A stretch of 64,000 nt of DNA from NCBI RefSeq assembly GCF_026262505.1, contig NC_067205.1, positions 19,341,645 to 19,405,644 on the forward strand, read 5' to 3'. Position numbers and translations under genes: made by a program. The stretch comes from Trichomonas vaginalis G3 (taxonomy: Eukaryota > Parabasalia > Trichomonadida > Trichomonadidae). The notes beneath the pieces are model-generated. The model was not told the DNA's origin. It made no database searches and saw nothing but the letters and a program-made list of their open reading frames with translations. Positions 42,391-56,093 of this stretch are shown piece after piece; position 1 is the first letter of the stretch; each line of letters starts with the position of its first letter.

Positions 42391-43401
42391 TTAACTTAAG
42401 AATAAAACAGAAATAAAGTATCTACCAGAAATAAAATTTATATATGGACGAAATGAACAATTTTTTCTTTTCTTTCTTTTGGTCAAATAATAATGCAAAA
42501 TCAAAATTTCCTTCGCATGGGCTTATATCTATGAAAAGAAAAATAATCTTAAATGAAGATTCTCCTATTTCTGATGTAAAACATTAGATCCAAATCTGGA
42601 TCATCAATTACTACATCGATGTAAATAATAATATCCATTCCATTTCCATCAAATAAATATCCGCCTCTATTGTTTCTGAAGTTTGAATCGAAAATATCAA
42701 GTCTATTAAAAGCAATTTGAATCAAACTTTCGAATTTTGAACTTGAGAATTATTAATATAATTGCATAGTCCAATTTTTCCTGGACATAACCAAATATCA
42801 GAAATTATCGATTGAGATGCTTTTAAATTCTGAAAATTACAAAATGAACATTTACTATAGATTGACTTTGAACATAAGCAAAACTCGGTTCATCTAGTGA
42901 AATACAGTTAGAAATGTTTGATTTAGAAGTGATGTAAAACCTTGATATTGGTAAATCATATAAGGAACTGAACTATTTCCTCCATTACAAATTGATCCTT
43001 GGAGGATTGTACTGTTGATATTGCCATTGAAATGAAGAAATTGGCATGTGAAGGAAATTGGCTTTCAAATGAACAGAATTATCAATAATAATGGTAGTAT
43101 TACTAGAATTTTTAATATATACTGTACCTGGACCTTGGGAAAAATATTTTCAATAAGTAAAATCGAGAGTATCACTTGTATTTTCGAATTTAACTGCTCT
43201 ATCATGAAGGTTGACGAATTTGCAGACGTATGCAAGCATTTGTTCTCTGCTGGAGCAACTTGTTGGTTTTTGCCTGAAATAACAACAGAAGGAGGATCAA
43301 TTCCTTCATAATAAAGGCCAAACGGATTTTGATCTTCGTATCTATGAACATATCTCTTAAATACAACTAATTGATAGTGAAAACGCAGCGAAGAAATCAT
43401 T
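42391..43401 (-). CDS. Pmp-like unit P3 (error-rich duplicate)
   Basis: Collinear with 20,563-21,583. One base fewer near 43,373 joins ATG 43401 to the body as MISSLRFHYQLVVFKRYVHR. Other single-base losses break the rest of the frame, so this copy cannot be used for the protein. Confidence 0.7.
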
Positions 43402-45927
43402 ACAAAAGTAAAAAAAGACTGGGGGAACACTAGAATTAATTTGAAATAAGCAACTAAGGCAAGAACTCATTACAATACGTGATATAAGTACAAGATTTAA
43501 TTTACCATGGAACATGTACTATAGTAACAAAGCTGTTTTTTTTTCTGTTGTTTTGGAATGTAAAATTTAGATTTGATGCGTTTGCTGAAATCTCAAATGA
43601 TCTGTATATAAAGGAAATAGTAATAGAGTATCAATCATAAGCAGCCGGATTCATCTAATATGAAGTTATGACAAATGGATTTAGCGATAAATTTTGAAAA
43701 TTTGCGCAATCTCGTAGTGGACTTACATCTGATATATTTTCATGTTTAAATTCTACTGAATTATATTTTTTTAATACCACTCATAATTGCTCCAGATCCC
43801 CAGAAAGTACGATCACATTCAAAAATGAAAGATTGATTTCTAAAATAAAGGTCAAAAATCATGACATCAAAATCATTAACAAAATATTACAACAAAGAGA
43901 GGAATTGATAATTGAATATAAATTGGTCTATTATTTTCAATTCAAAAATATATTGTTAAAAGGTGACCAAACTATTTTTTGAAAGTCCGCCATAACTTTA
44001 ATGGTACTATTTCAGCGTGTACAATAAATACAAAAATTCTAAGAGTGCCACATAAAATAGTACTTTAGACTTGAGTTAATGCTACCAAGCAAATGTTAAA
44101 AAGATGACTTTAGTGTTTTGATATCAAAGATTAAAATCATTATTGTCTAAATCAATAATCATAACGACAGAAGTTAATGTTTTTCATCAGTGCTTTAAAT
44201 CCACTTTTTAAAAGTATATACCTCAAAAATCAAAATATCAAAAAAAAATTGGGCGATAGGTTTGGCTTTAATTTTTTGCTGCTTTTATGATTTGATATGG
44301 ATGTTATAATTTTAAAAGTTGAGCCAAATTCACCAATAGATTTTTGAGATTTGCAAATACTCAATAATTTCAGCGTGTTATCTTTTATTAAAAACTATTT
44401 GGTTTCAGTATCATATAATGATTATTTACTTTCTATTTGAACCTTCATTTAGCTAATGATTTAATAATACAGATTTCACTTAGTCCTTATAAGAGAATTT
44501 TGAATTTGTTATAATAAAAAACAAAACAGATATAGCTTACACTTCTATAATAAAGGATACCTTTTATAGAAATCAGTATGAAATGTGTTTTGGCTTATTG
44601 GAAGCATATCAGACATAATCGCCATAATCAAAAAATCTATATACCCAATAAGTAATAAATTTGTCGATATAGATTTTCATAAAATTAGTTTTTAGTCTGA
44701 TCTTAAAATAAATTTTAATTTTTTATAAAAAAATCACATTTAAAAGTACCTTTTTAGTAGCTCGAAATCCTGTTGGTGGATTTCGGGCGTACTTCAAAAT
44801 TAGCTTTTCTTCTACATATGCAAGCTATATTTTAATATGGGGCAAATCGAATCGGCGAAAGGAGTTTAGTTACCTTTTATTGTTTATTGAATAAAGCAGT
44901 AGAAGTTTTTAATAAATGATATAATAATGATATAAACTATGATTATAATCTATTTAGTATGAAATGAGACAAATTTAATCACATTTGAGAAATCAAAATT
45001 GAATTCAATCAATTCATTCTCCTTTATAAGAATATATTAAAGTTGTGTAATAAGGCCGTGAGCAATGCTTTCAATTTTTACTTCCTCCTTTTCAATTTTA
45101 TACTTCCTCTTTCCTCTCTCAATTTTACTTCCCCATTTCATTTTTAATGTTGTTCGGAGAAGAGGGTGCCTGATCATGATCAGAGAAGAACCATATGAAG
45201 GGAAAACATCATAGCACGATGGATTTCCATCTCGGACTACACTTGTAAGATATTCTCAAAAAAATTTCAACCTGATATCCGATTTCCTAACAATTGATAA
45301 AATATTGAATGCATTCCAGCTATAATTTTGTTTTCCTATCAAAACAATGCATTTATATTTAATTAATTCCCGTTTTATGCAGATTTCTTGAAATTCAAAG
45401 ATTTTCAAGAAATTCCAGAAATTTTCAGAGTATATGCAGTGAAAATGGTATCTTACAATGTACTTTGAGGGGATAGTTTATTATCAATAATATCCTCGTT
45501 TTGATGAAAACTCGCAAATCATGTTTTAAAACCACATTTTTTCACTCAAAGGCAGGTATATTGCTATTTAAGTCAATTATGCTATGGATAAACATTTATT
45601 TTGATATTTAGTCTTTAATTAAAAGTAAATTTTATTCAACAGATTTAATTCCCAAAAAGAAGGTATGCACTATGTTTCTATCGTTTCTTCGACAGCTTTT
45701 TCCTGCCTTCGACATTTTTCCGGGGAATGTATGTAATATTTTCGTTATAAAAATATCGATTCTATCATAGGGAAATTTGGATGAAAACTAAACTAGTGAT
45801 TAATTAATACCAATTCTAATCAGCGATATTCAAATGTGATTAAAAATCTATTTAGTAACAACAAATACAAACAAAATTTATTAAATTAAAAACAAAACAA
45901 AAAGCAAATTATTGATAAAATTAACAA
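43402..45927. other. Gene-poor region (duplicate of 21,580-24,136)
   Basis: Same spacer as in the first arm, with scattered single-base differences and no coding frame. Confidence 0.6.
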
Positions 45928-46798
45928 TTATAAGTTGGATCGTCGAATAAGTCGTGTTTGACTTCCAAATGCAAATTGAATAGGGTTATAGTCTTCTGTG
46001 AGGATGGCAAAGTTACATGACTGTTTTCGAATAACTTTGAAACACAGAATGTATCAAATTGATATTTATTAGTAACATAAACTTTATTGGATCTGATTCA
46101 AATATTGATTGATATTTGAGAATCTGTTGATCCACAGTAATGAACAATTTCAATTGATGTAGATCTAAATGCAAATCTCCTATTGATTCAACTGTCAACA
46201 GAATATAATTGTCTTTGAAAGTTTACAATTACAAAATTGCGAAATCTCTATGGATATCATTTTCTTTGGAATTGTTGTAATATCATGACAACATTCTAAA
46301 CTATTGGAGCCTAATCTAGTAACATTTTTAATGATTTCATTTGTTATAGAATTACAATGTGAAAATCCATATTCTTCAATGGAAACAATTTACTCCATCA
46401 AAATATGCAAGATTGATATCATTCATAAACATAAATGAACTTATTGTAAATGATTCATTTTTAAGTGAAAACTTTCTTAAGTTCATGCAATCTCGAAAAC
46501 AACTTGAACAAAATATTGACCATGAATGACAATCAATTTCATTGAGACTCGTGCAAAACTGAAACAGTAATCTCCAATATAGTTGATCTTATCTTGTAAT
46601 GAAATAATTGTTAAATTGTACAATGTCCAAAACAATATGAACCTAAATTTGTAACCAAATGAGGGATTGAAATCGAAATTAATGAAATACAATACATAAA
46701 GCATGAATTGCTATTTTGGTAACTGAATTAGGAATATTAATTTCTCTTAAATTTTGACATTCATAAAATGATTCTAAGTATAATTCTGTAATTTCGTT
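45928..46798 (-). CDS. BspA-like protein, 5'-truncated (error-rich duplicate of 24,137-25,018)
   Basis: Same host gene and same junction with the A-tract and Polinton terminal repeat, which shows that both arms describe one insertion site. Frame broken by one-base losses. Confidence 0.8.
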
Positions 46799-46818
46799 AA
46801 AAAAAAAAAAAAGGTAGT

Positions 46819-46914
46819 GGGGCTTCCAGGCGCGTTGCGCCTCTAGCCCTGAGATGTTTAGTATAAATGAAGTTTTTATTCGGAGGGTTCCAGGCGCGTT
46901 GGCGCCTCTAGCCA
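46819..46914. repeat. Duplicated GC-rich hairpin unit of Polinton terminal repeat (arm B)
   Basis: Two units corresponding to 25,042-25,072 and 25,109-25,139. Confidence 0.8.
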
Positions 46915-47185
46915 TAAAAAAAGTTTCTGAGGACGAGCAGCCGTTGACTTTTTTGTTATAGCACCAAAATTAGTATAACTTTGTCCGGAAGTAAGGGTCT
47001 ATCGTCGCTACAGGAAAAGTTACAGGCGTTCCAAGGAAGTATACTTTGAGAAGCCTTTCCCCTTATGGAATGAGATAAGACGGTTATTTTACAAAACTGA
47101 CAACACTTTGACCGAGTAGTTTTTTGTGCTGAACAAAAGTGTCATATAAACATCTGTCAAAAACCGCTTTTTAACTTCACTTAAA

Positions 47186-48840
47186 ATGCCACGTAAGCTA
47201 CGTAAGAATATACGTAAGAGGAAGAGAGCATTGAAACATCCAATAGTAAAACTGACACCACAACAACAGTTGCAACAACAAATATGAATGACCCCACTAT
47301 GTTGCAACAAATGTCAAGCAACCCTATGCTTTTAAACGAGTTTTGGTGCACAGAGTGGAGGTTTAAGAGCGGCACTTTTAGCGAAAATGGCAGGCTATGG
47401 TGGAGCGCAGACGGAACAGCTTATAACCCTCAAAGTCAAATGAATTTGAGTTCACTCAAAAATCAAATAACAAATGTCAAAAAGTCAAACATAGACATAC
47501 AGAAACAAATAAGTGAAAACGAAAAGAAACTAGAATATGACAGACAACAAAGAAACTCAATGAGTTAAACGTAGAGAAAAAGAAGAAAGAGAACAACTGA
47601 AAGAACTAAGTACAGAGGAATATGCGAAAAAAGTGTCAGAAAAAAGCAGCAGAAGTAGCAAAAATGGAACAAGATGTTATAAATTTGAAAAACCATACTA
47701 CTCAATATAAAGTACTGAAAGATGAAGAAATAAAACAAAAAGCCCTGAAGACATATATGGATAGCGATGAGTATAAAAAAGAAGTTGAAGCAAATGTAAA
47801 GGCAGAAAAACTTTTACAGTTGCAAAACCAAACCGTACAGTATGAAAACTTAGCACAAGAAAGTAAAAATAACGACGCAGCCATGCAAAAGGCAATGAAA
47901 AGCGCAGAATATATAAAAGCTAATAATGACTGGTTAGTGCCCAAGCCAACGCTAAAGCAGCCCAACTTATAGGGTCAATAAGGACAAAATACAAGCGGAT
48001 GAAGACAGTTCAAATGAAGCTTTAATGAATGCTGACTTTAAGAACGCTTCGAAGCTCTTCATAGTAAGGTGAAACTAGTGAACGACTTCTCATCGGAAAG
48101 AAACTGAGTCTGAAGGTTTCGACAAAGAGTTAAGAGAAGTAGCACAAAATATGACGAAAATAACAGATGCAGCAACGAGACAGGCAGTTCAAAGTGCCTA
48201 TGACGCCGTTAGAGCAACTGTTGTGGAAAGTCAAGAAAAGTTACAACAGACCAAAACAGACCTAGTAAATGCTTTCTTAAAAAAAAAGTCAGGTAGGACA
48301 TTATGCTGCAGATGGAACTATGTGCCAGCTGTGGAACTTATACAGCGTGGAATTATATACTAGCTAGTGGAACTTATATACCACCAAACCTCAAGAGAAG
48401 CACCTGCACCAGGACTACCTAAAACATTTACATCGTCACATGGACACAGACACAGGCATGCACCAAAACCAACACAACAACCAACAGTTCAAAATCCACA
48501 CAACAACAACAGTTCAAAATCCCAACAACAACAACAACCAACAGTTCAAAATCAGCACAACACAAAACCAGCACAGCAACAACAGTTCAAAACCTGCACA
48601 CAACAACCACAAACAGAGCAAGGACATAAAAGAAGTAGAGAACAAGGAAACCAAGATTCTTAAAAATGCTAAAGGAAATTATGGTTACCCAGCTACTCTT
48701 GACTTTAGTGACAGATATAAAGAAGCTATTAGAAAGTTCAAGGAAGGAAATACTGACCCGAACCTATTTAGCTTTATGTCAGCACCAAATGGGATATAAT
48801 TTCAAACCTGGAAAATACAAACTCGCTAAGGATATGATTT
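47186..48840 (+). other. Polinton part: coiled-coil, Gln-rich protein region (arm B)
   Basis: Same content and order as 25,414-27,106, again preceded by a host-type initiator 7 nt from the ATG. Fossil. Confidence 0.5.
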
Positions 48841-50515
48841 AATAGCATATCATCCAAATGACATGACTGAATTTTACTCCGAGATATTTGGTGTCAGAGC
48901 TAAATGATATTCAACTCTCTTCATGAAACGCGTAAAAAATAGAGACGGAACGAAAGAAGAAAGGTTTATGAGTCCGGATGACTTAGATTGGGAACTTTTT
49001 AAAAACGGTCTCGGAATATATGAAATGCCAGCAGATGAGGTACAAGAAACTCCACAGGAAGAAGTTCAGATACAACCAGACATGGAAGAAATAGTTCAGC
49101 AACAACAGCTAGAAGAGCCTGAAGGAAACAACAAGTCCCTCCTTTGGAAACTAACTTCACAGAACTAGATGAAGATTTGGAACAGCCGAAAATCTTGACC
49201 CTCAACAAGAGTATGAGGGAATATGGAATCTTTCAAGAGTCTAAGAAATTCGGCTGACATGGTAGAAGAATATCGAAAAATGTTTGCCGACATACAAAAG
49301 ACTCCAACACCGATGAAAATATTCAGCATAGAATGGAAGACTGAAAAAATGTACGCAAATACAATAACCTTTTTACTTACGACCATATAACGTTCAATCT
49401 TTGGCTGAACTCGGTGAAAATAAAAGGTTAAATTTCACCAAAACAATAGTAGAATGAAACATTGTTTAAAGTTCATTCAGAACCTAACCAATATGGAAAC
49501 AAACCTACTTTTGTTTCTGCAGACTATGAACTACAATGAGATGGGGTCATAAAGCTAACCCGGATAGGTGGTTCATAAACTTACAACCACAATTCCAAGA
49601 AGTTGTAGACGCAATGGAAGTGAATGGTGAACCAGTATAGCTGGTATTTTCAGCGGGCTTTAATGCCATTGAAAGATATGAAAGATGCAGATATTTTGGA
49701 CCAGTATGAAATGAACATGGCTGATGGAAATATAACACCTGACGTTCTAGAACATTTATCTCAAAGAACTACACAGAACCATAAAGATGGTATATTTGGT
49801 GAAGGTTTAGAAGAAAGTTAGGGAGACAGAAGGAAGAGAACCTATTGTACATGACCTTGCAAACGAAAGTTTACAAAATGTCATAAAAACTTACTTTGCA
49901 GACAATGAACCGAGAAGGGATGAATATTTAAGAAAACTCAAATGGACAGTACAATGAAATGTTAGTATTGAAAAACATGTTCTTGACAAAATAAAACCAA
50001 CTACAGAAATAAATGACGCAAGACTGAAACATTGGGTAAAAGCTTTCCCATTCACAAAAGATATTATTGGTACATGGAAAGAAAACCAGAATGGCTACAA
50101 AACATATATTTGGAAACGAGTTATTCCATATGGACAGTCTGTTTGAAGAGCTTGAACGGAAACTCAGGAAAGAGTCATGCAAACAATACGCGAAGACTCA
50201 AATACAAACTATGACAAAATCTTTCTAGGATATAGGTTACCTGAGATGGGCGACCAGAGCCCAAAGGCAAAAAGGACATGGGAAATTTACAACTACTAGG
50301 TGAACATGAGGCAAAGATGCAACAACTTGAAGCAGAGGGCAAGTTACCAAAAGCGACACCAAGAAGAGAGAAGAGTAGAACAAAGTGAAAGTAGTGAAGA
50401 AGTAACTTCATCTAGTGAAAGTAGTGGCAATGAAGGAAAAAGAAGAGTTAAAAACTCAGCCAGGAAGAAAGTAAAGCTTGGTCCACGTGGGTTCTTTATG
50501 ACACATAAATCCAAC
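48841..50515 (+). other. Polinton part: unknown protein region (arm B)
   Basis: Counterpart of 27,107-28,745; ends in a Ser/Glu-rich segment followed by a basic tail (RRVKNSARKK). Fossil. Confidence 0.4.
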
Positions 50516-50540
50516 TATTCTATATTTTTACCCATATGAA

Positions 50541-51990
50541 ATGTACGCCGCTCAGAATATAACGCCAACAGTTTTGGATGCCATGAACGGAAATGTTTCC
50601 GAATGGTATAACGAATGCGACAATGCCATTAGAAGGTCAGAAATAGTTCCTGGAACTTACGAATATACAACTGCTGTTTCTTATGGAAATGTAGGTGAGT
50701 TTGGTGAAGGTTCTTCAACAACAGTAGATATTGCTTGCGACAGGTTTCATATTATTTCTATTGACAACTCATTCTTATACGTGGAACAAGACATTGAAAT
50801 AAAACCTTCTGCCAAGTTGTCTGACAAGAAAGGTTGCAATGGAATTTTCTATGTCGGATACCAATATGCTCCAGAAGTTTTCATGGGATATAAGATATAT
50901 TCTAACTCTGACTTAGTTCAAACAGTAACATGGGCAAACTATGAATGGTTCGCTTTGAGAACTCAGTACAACCACAAGCTAGAGAACAAACAGACCAATA
51001 TGCAACTATTGAGAAAATAAGAAGACTTGACCCTAACGTTCCAGGAGTTTATGTTAACCTTTCTGGTTCAGATGGAAATGCTTTTACTAAAGTAAAACTG
51101 AAACTTAGAGTTCCTTGTCATCTTTCCTCATCTTCAGGTTTTTAAGATACTTGCCAAACTGGGCAGGAAAAATTTCTATCGAACTTACTCCAAGCAAAAA
51201 TACTTAGTCATTGCACCAACACAAGACCATTCACTATTACTGTAGCTGGAACTGGTGGAGCCAAGTTCTGTGACTTTTGCAAAGACAAAGTTGACTTAGA
51301 CTTTGGTTTCTCAAACTTCAACACTGAAGTAAACTATTATTTCAATGCTGCTGGAACTGCTTGGGACCCAGTTAAGTTCACATGCGAAAATTTGAATGCA
51401 AGAGAATAGAAAGCAGACTTGCAGTCTATATGTTGGACCAGATATTTCAAATGCTTTAGCTGCCAAATATATTGCAGTTCCACTTATGTTTCCTATACAC
51501 CAAATATCTGTCAAAGACTTTGCAGGTGAAGTTGGAAACCAAAGTGCTGACCCAGGTGCAAGAACAGATATTGCTTTAACAACTGCAATGAAACATGCAG
51601 ATACTATGTTTGTACTGTTCAGACGAACTATAAATGACTATTCTTGTTTCTACAACCCTGGTATTAAATATCATATAAACATAGATGGCAAATATTATCC
51701 AAGAGAAGAATATTCTACAGTTGAGGATATGAGGTCATACAACTTGACATTAGATGCTATGAACTTTAACAACAACTTCACAACAACCATTAACCCTGAA
51801 ATGCAAAGTTCTATTATGCCATATGTGAAAGTATGGACTCATACAGGAGGTCAAAAAACTCAATATACAAATGGAGACCGTTCAAACTTTTGGCTTGGCA
51901 TTCCATTTGCTGACTCAGAAGACTTTATGGGTGGTATTTCAACTGTTGGTTACTGTACAAATACAATATACTGGTGACAGAGACGGTCAG
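50541..51990 (+). other. Polinton part: candidate major capsid protein region (arm B)
   Basis: About 480 codons starting MYAAQNITPTVLDAMNG. The sequence is rich in Thr, Asn and aromatic residues with many short beta-strand patterns, as in double-jelly-roll capsids. It stands before a minor-capsid-like gene, as in other Polintons. Assignment by composition and position only. Fossil. Confidence 0.4.
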
Positions 51991-52009
51991 ATGAATTGAA
52001 GCAAAGAAG

Positions 52010-52274
52010 TTTACAAAACCAATAGCACTTTTCACGGAAGATGCTCTTTTGAAGATTCGTTCGATGAAACCTGCTGGGGCTCCTCAGATTGGCATAACGA
52101 CAGCTTCCATCGAGCAGATTTTTGCAGCAGGTCAGTAGTTGTTCTTGAACTGACTTCTCTCGTCAAATATTGACAGTACGCCAGTTTGACATAATATTGT
52201 ATGATAAACTTACCTTTAGAAATATCTGTAAGTTTTGAAGTTATATTTTTGTCTGCTTCAAGAACTTTCACCAT
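52010..52274 (-). other. Polinton part: small minus-strand gene region (arm B)
   Basis: Coding-like region beginning MVKVLEADKNITSKLTDI. It faces the next gene on the plus strand, leaving about 190 bp for two divergent promoters. No family recognised. Fossil. Confidence 0.35.
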
Positions 52275-52461
52275 TTCAGTTATACCAACTTTCTTTGCTT
52301 TATGAAAATATTTTGGTTCAGCAAAGACTGCTATTCTATAACATTTTCATTGTTTGTATAAAGAACTATTCTGTCAATGTATTGTATTGTTTGTGTGTTA
52401 AACTTTGTTTTGCTTCAATTCGAAGAGATACTCAATAGTCCATCTTTTTATTCTAAGTAAA

Positions 52462-53030
52462 ATGTCATTTCCGAAAAATAGAAGCGTAAGTGTTTCAAAA
52501 GGTTTAATGGCAGTGGCAGATGTGAAGTTAAATTCACCAACTCAAACAAACAGTCAAAGTGTTATTGTCAATGTCAAAGAAAGAGATGTTGAAGTGGGGA
52601 AACATACGAAGACGAAGATGGTATAACAATTGTTCCTGTAAAAGAACAACCAACATACCCTGAAGTTAGCAGAGACTTAAGTTCTGTTGCAGATATTCGA
52701 AACGAATACCAACAACTGAAAGACAAACTTCAAACTCAGGAGAAGATTTGTCAAGCTTTAGGTATAATGTTAAACTTGGTCGAACACAACCCTGTAAAAG
52801 TGAACTCATATGTCATTGCACCTCATGAAGTTTTGAAAGAACTATTGAAACTTTTGACAGAGGCAGACGATATAAACATCAAAGAAATAGAACCCGACGT
52901 TAGTTGCTGTGGTGTTTCATATAATGTCATTGACAAGATATACGTTATGAAAGGAGGTGAAACGTTGAACTTAAAATATAGTTTCCCAGACGTTATAAAA
53001 ATATTTGACGACCACAACATTTCATATTAA
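52462..53030 (+). other. Polinton part: small protein region
   Basis: Starts MSFPKNRSVSVSKGLMAV. A central helix (about 52,680-52,760) is followed by an alpha/beta segment ending FDDHNISY. No family recognised. Fossil. Confidence 0.4.
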
Positions 53031-53047
53031 ATTTATTTGCTAAGTAA

Positions 53048-53790
53048 ATGGCAGAGAGACCAATGGTTTATACTATTACGACTAAAAACCCTGAGTCATA
53101 TAATTCTATAACAACAAACTTACAAAGTCCTCAAGGGACGATATTGTAAACTAACCTTAAACACAATGACGACTAAAGCTTGTTTTGCTCTTTTGACCGA
53201 AGATTTTATTGTTGTGAATGGTAAAAATACTCCTTTGAAGATACTTACTCAGATATACCACCAACAGGTTTGTTGACTTATTTAATACTTTAAGTACGGT
53301 GTAACATGTGCTGCAACTAGAGCAGGTTTCATTATGTTTTGGATGTCGACTGAGTTTACTATAAACAATTGAGCTATAATACAAAACTTATATCTGGTTT
53401 TTACTACCAACAGTTTCCTATAACAGGAAAAGTGTCATACAAGGAATGTCTGTTCCATTGACTTTAAGTACACCTATTTTTAATATTGTTTCAAACTTAG
53501 GTTCAAAGTGTTATTCGAATGTCGACAGAAACTACTATGACCAAAAGATACTTATGCGTATAAATAACACATTCTCTGCTGGTTTGCCTATTGTTCATTC
53601 GAATGCAGAGTTTTCAGCTTTAGTAAACTCAAACACTTTAGCAAACATAAACTTAACCTTAGTTGACGCAAACTTTGTTCCTGTAAAACTTTTATGTCCT
53701 ATGTATTTGTCAATGACGGCAGAAAGTTTCGAATTGGAAGATGCAACTGGTGAAAGTATTGTATTACAAGAACACTTCAACAACAAATAG
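53048..53790 (+). other. Polinton part: candidate minor capsid (penton-type) region
   Basis: Starts MAERPMVYTITTKNPESY. The second half (NINLTLVDANFVPVKLL, MYLSMTAESFELED) is beta-rich and in the place where Polintons carry a penton protein. Inference from composition and position. Fossil. Confidence 0.3.
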
Positions 53791-53865
53791 CTAAGAGAAC
53801 CAACAAATGCAACAAATGCAAAACAAAGTCAAGAATAAAAAAAATTTTTTTTTATTTTTTATAAA

Positions 53866-54830
53866 AATGTACAGAATAGATGTTTCAGATTTTTATGACT
53901 TCCACACATTCAGAAATATGTGTCCATTTCGAGACTATAACAAAGCAGTCGAGAATTTGAAACGTTTAGTCATTTATGTCGACTCTGCCCGAGAATGTTA
54001 TGTTATGAAAGAATGGGATGTAGTCTTAACAAACCTAAAGCGACAATAGTTTCAGAACAAGAATGTAGACAGAACTTAAGAAAAATAAAAGTCGTACAAG
54101 TTGGCATAGAAGATGTTAGATGCTTGGGATATCTTATGTTCAAAACTTGAAGATTTTTCAGTTCGTGGTATAAAGTGTTTATACACCATCTCCAAACTTC
54201 TATTCTATCTTCACTGGATATAAATATGAACAAGTAGAATGGAAAGAAAATATTATAGAAGCTTGGTTAGACCATGTCAAAGAAATTATATGCAATGGAA
54301 ACGAAAAGGTTTATGAGTATATCTTATGTGGTTTGCAAAACATCTTACAACATCCAAGTGCTAAGAATGAAACTGCTCTCATTATAATTGGAAAACAAGG
54401 AACAGGTAAAACACATTCTTTACAGATATCTTATGCAAACTGTTAGAGGGCTATTCGAACCCTAATATGACAAACTTAGAAAACATCTGCGGTAAATTTA
54501 ACTTCAATAGAGAATATGAAACTTATAGTATGTAACGAACTTCAAAGTATAGATTAACAAAAAGTTTTGAACTCAGATGCTTTGAAGAGTCTTATAACAG
54601 ACAAAGTTGGAGTGTTTGAAAGAAAGTATAAAGACCAAAGAGTTTGTGAAAATGTTGCAAACTTCATTATGGTTTCAAACAATGCTGTTCCGATGAAGTT
54701 AGAAAGTTCTGACAGAAGATATGTAGTTGTCAGAACGTCAGATTCTCATATGCAAGATACGAATATTTTTGACGCTTTGTCAGAAACTTTGACATCTGAC
54801 TTTTACAACCACTTGTTCTCTATTTTATGA
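53866..54830 (+). other. Polinton part: SF3-type helicase / D5-like ATPase region
   Basis: Contains a Walker A loop IIIGKQGTGKT and a downstream FIMVSNNAVPMKLESSDRRY, the pattern of superfamily 3 helicases with the asparagine sensor and the D-R-R-Y/F region seen in D5-like replication helicases. These unwind viral or plasmid-like DNA during replication. Fossil. Confidence 0.6.
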
Positions 54831-55480
54831 CATTAGATATTTCAAAGTTCAATCCAAGACAAATTCCACATACCGAAGAGAGACAAACATTGTTAGAAGC
54901 AAACAAGAGTGTATATGAACTGTTCATAGATGAAACTGACTTGATGTTTTAGATGAAAGGTCATTGTACGATTCGTATAAACAATATGTTCAAGAATATG
55001 GTTAATGACAGCGTCTAAACGAACATTCTTGGCAAATGTCAAAAGTCTTTTAGACGTACAGAATGGTGTTATATACAAAGAAAATTTTTCTGAGTAAATT
55101 TAAAAAAAAAATTTTTTTTATCCGATAGAAAAGATGACAAAAATTCATCTTCAGTAAACAAGTACATGTCAGGACTTAAAGAGAACTAGACCCATTCACA
55201 TATTTGAATGTTACTCTACCATTTTGAAAAGTCTTCATTCAGCAAAGTTTGGAACATCGAAACCAGTTAAGTTTGCTATTGTGACTAAATGGTGCGAAAT
55301 TTGAAGACTTAGACATAGAAGGTTTGTTAACAGTCAAAGAAGTTTTGACAGAAGTTTTCAACCTTAAAGAAGGCAAAGCATACAAACTTGTTATACCTTA
55401 TGAACCAAAGAAAGCAGAACGACTATGAATATTATGAGTCTAAGATAGTTGAAGTTCAAGGTAAATTGGGATAAAAAGAT
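54831..55480 (+). other. Polinton part: small unknown gene regions
   Basis: Coding-like composition without a recognised family, between the helicase-like and the minus-strand basic protein regions. An A/T run (about 55,099-55,120) separates two short regions. Fossil. Confidence 0.3.
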
Positions 55481-55565
55481 TTTAGAGTCTAAGCAGTGTT
55501 TGCTCCTAAAGGAGAAGAGACATTGACATTGACCAGAAATGTTCTAAAAATAAAATTTTATTTTT

Positions 55566-56003
55566 ACATGTCAAATTTCTTCTTCTCTGGCTCGGGTTCT
55601 TCTTCTCTTTTCTACTTTCTTTTCTTTTCTTTTCTTTTCTTCTTTTCTGGTGGTTATGTCAAACTTCTCAGAACCATATTTTTGTAAAAGTTCTTTGTCC
55701 TTTAATAGCTTTCTATTTGTTTTCTATTTCATCTTCAAGAACAGTGCATGTGTCTTCTTTGCATTCTAAGAAGTTTTGTTGGACTTCATCTCTCCAAGAG
55801 GCGTCATCTCTGTCAACACGTCTGTCATTGACAAATTTTAAGACTGCTCTGCTTAATGTTTTATGGTTCTTGTCATATTCCAGAAACAGAACTTTAGAAC
55901 AAATTCACCTTTCTTGTTTACACTATGTAAGATTTTATGGTCTACAGATGTTTTGCTGTCAAAAAGTTTGTCTCGAATATAGATAGCGAAATCGCTAGAC
56001 ATT
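55566..56003 (-). other. Polinton part: small basic minus-strand protein region
   Basis: Begins MSSDFAIYIRDKLFDSKTSV and ends in a Lys/Glu/Arg-rich tail, encoded by the striking TTTTC repeats at 55,610-55,650. The tail could bind nucleic acid. Fossil. Confidence 0.35.
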
Positions 56004-56093
56004 TTTCTAAAAGATAAAAATTTTAATTTTTCTAAAATATATGTTAGAAAAAAAGTTGCTGACATTGACAAAAATTTGAGAATGTTTTAAATA

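Larger units (their letters stand above)
36395..52610 (+). repeat. Near-identical repeat of 14,466-30,882, rich in single-base indels
   Basis: Gene order, intergenic DNA, the transposon fragments and the Polinton start all recur collinearly. In the host part, differences are mostly missing or extra single bases, often in homopolymers, at similar density in genes and in spacer DNA, with few substitutions. This is the signature of uncorrected long-read sequence and not of divergence. The broken host genes in this arm should not be read as pseudogenes. Confidence 0.9.

Noticed and set aside
36395-52610. Reading the broken host genes of the second arm as pseudogenes after a real tandem duplication
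   Set aside because: Single-base gains and losses are as common in spacer as in genes and substitutions are rare, which fits read error and not evolution.
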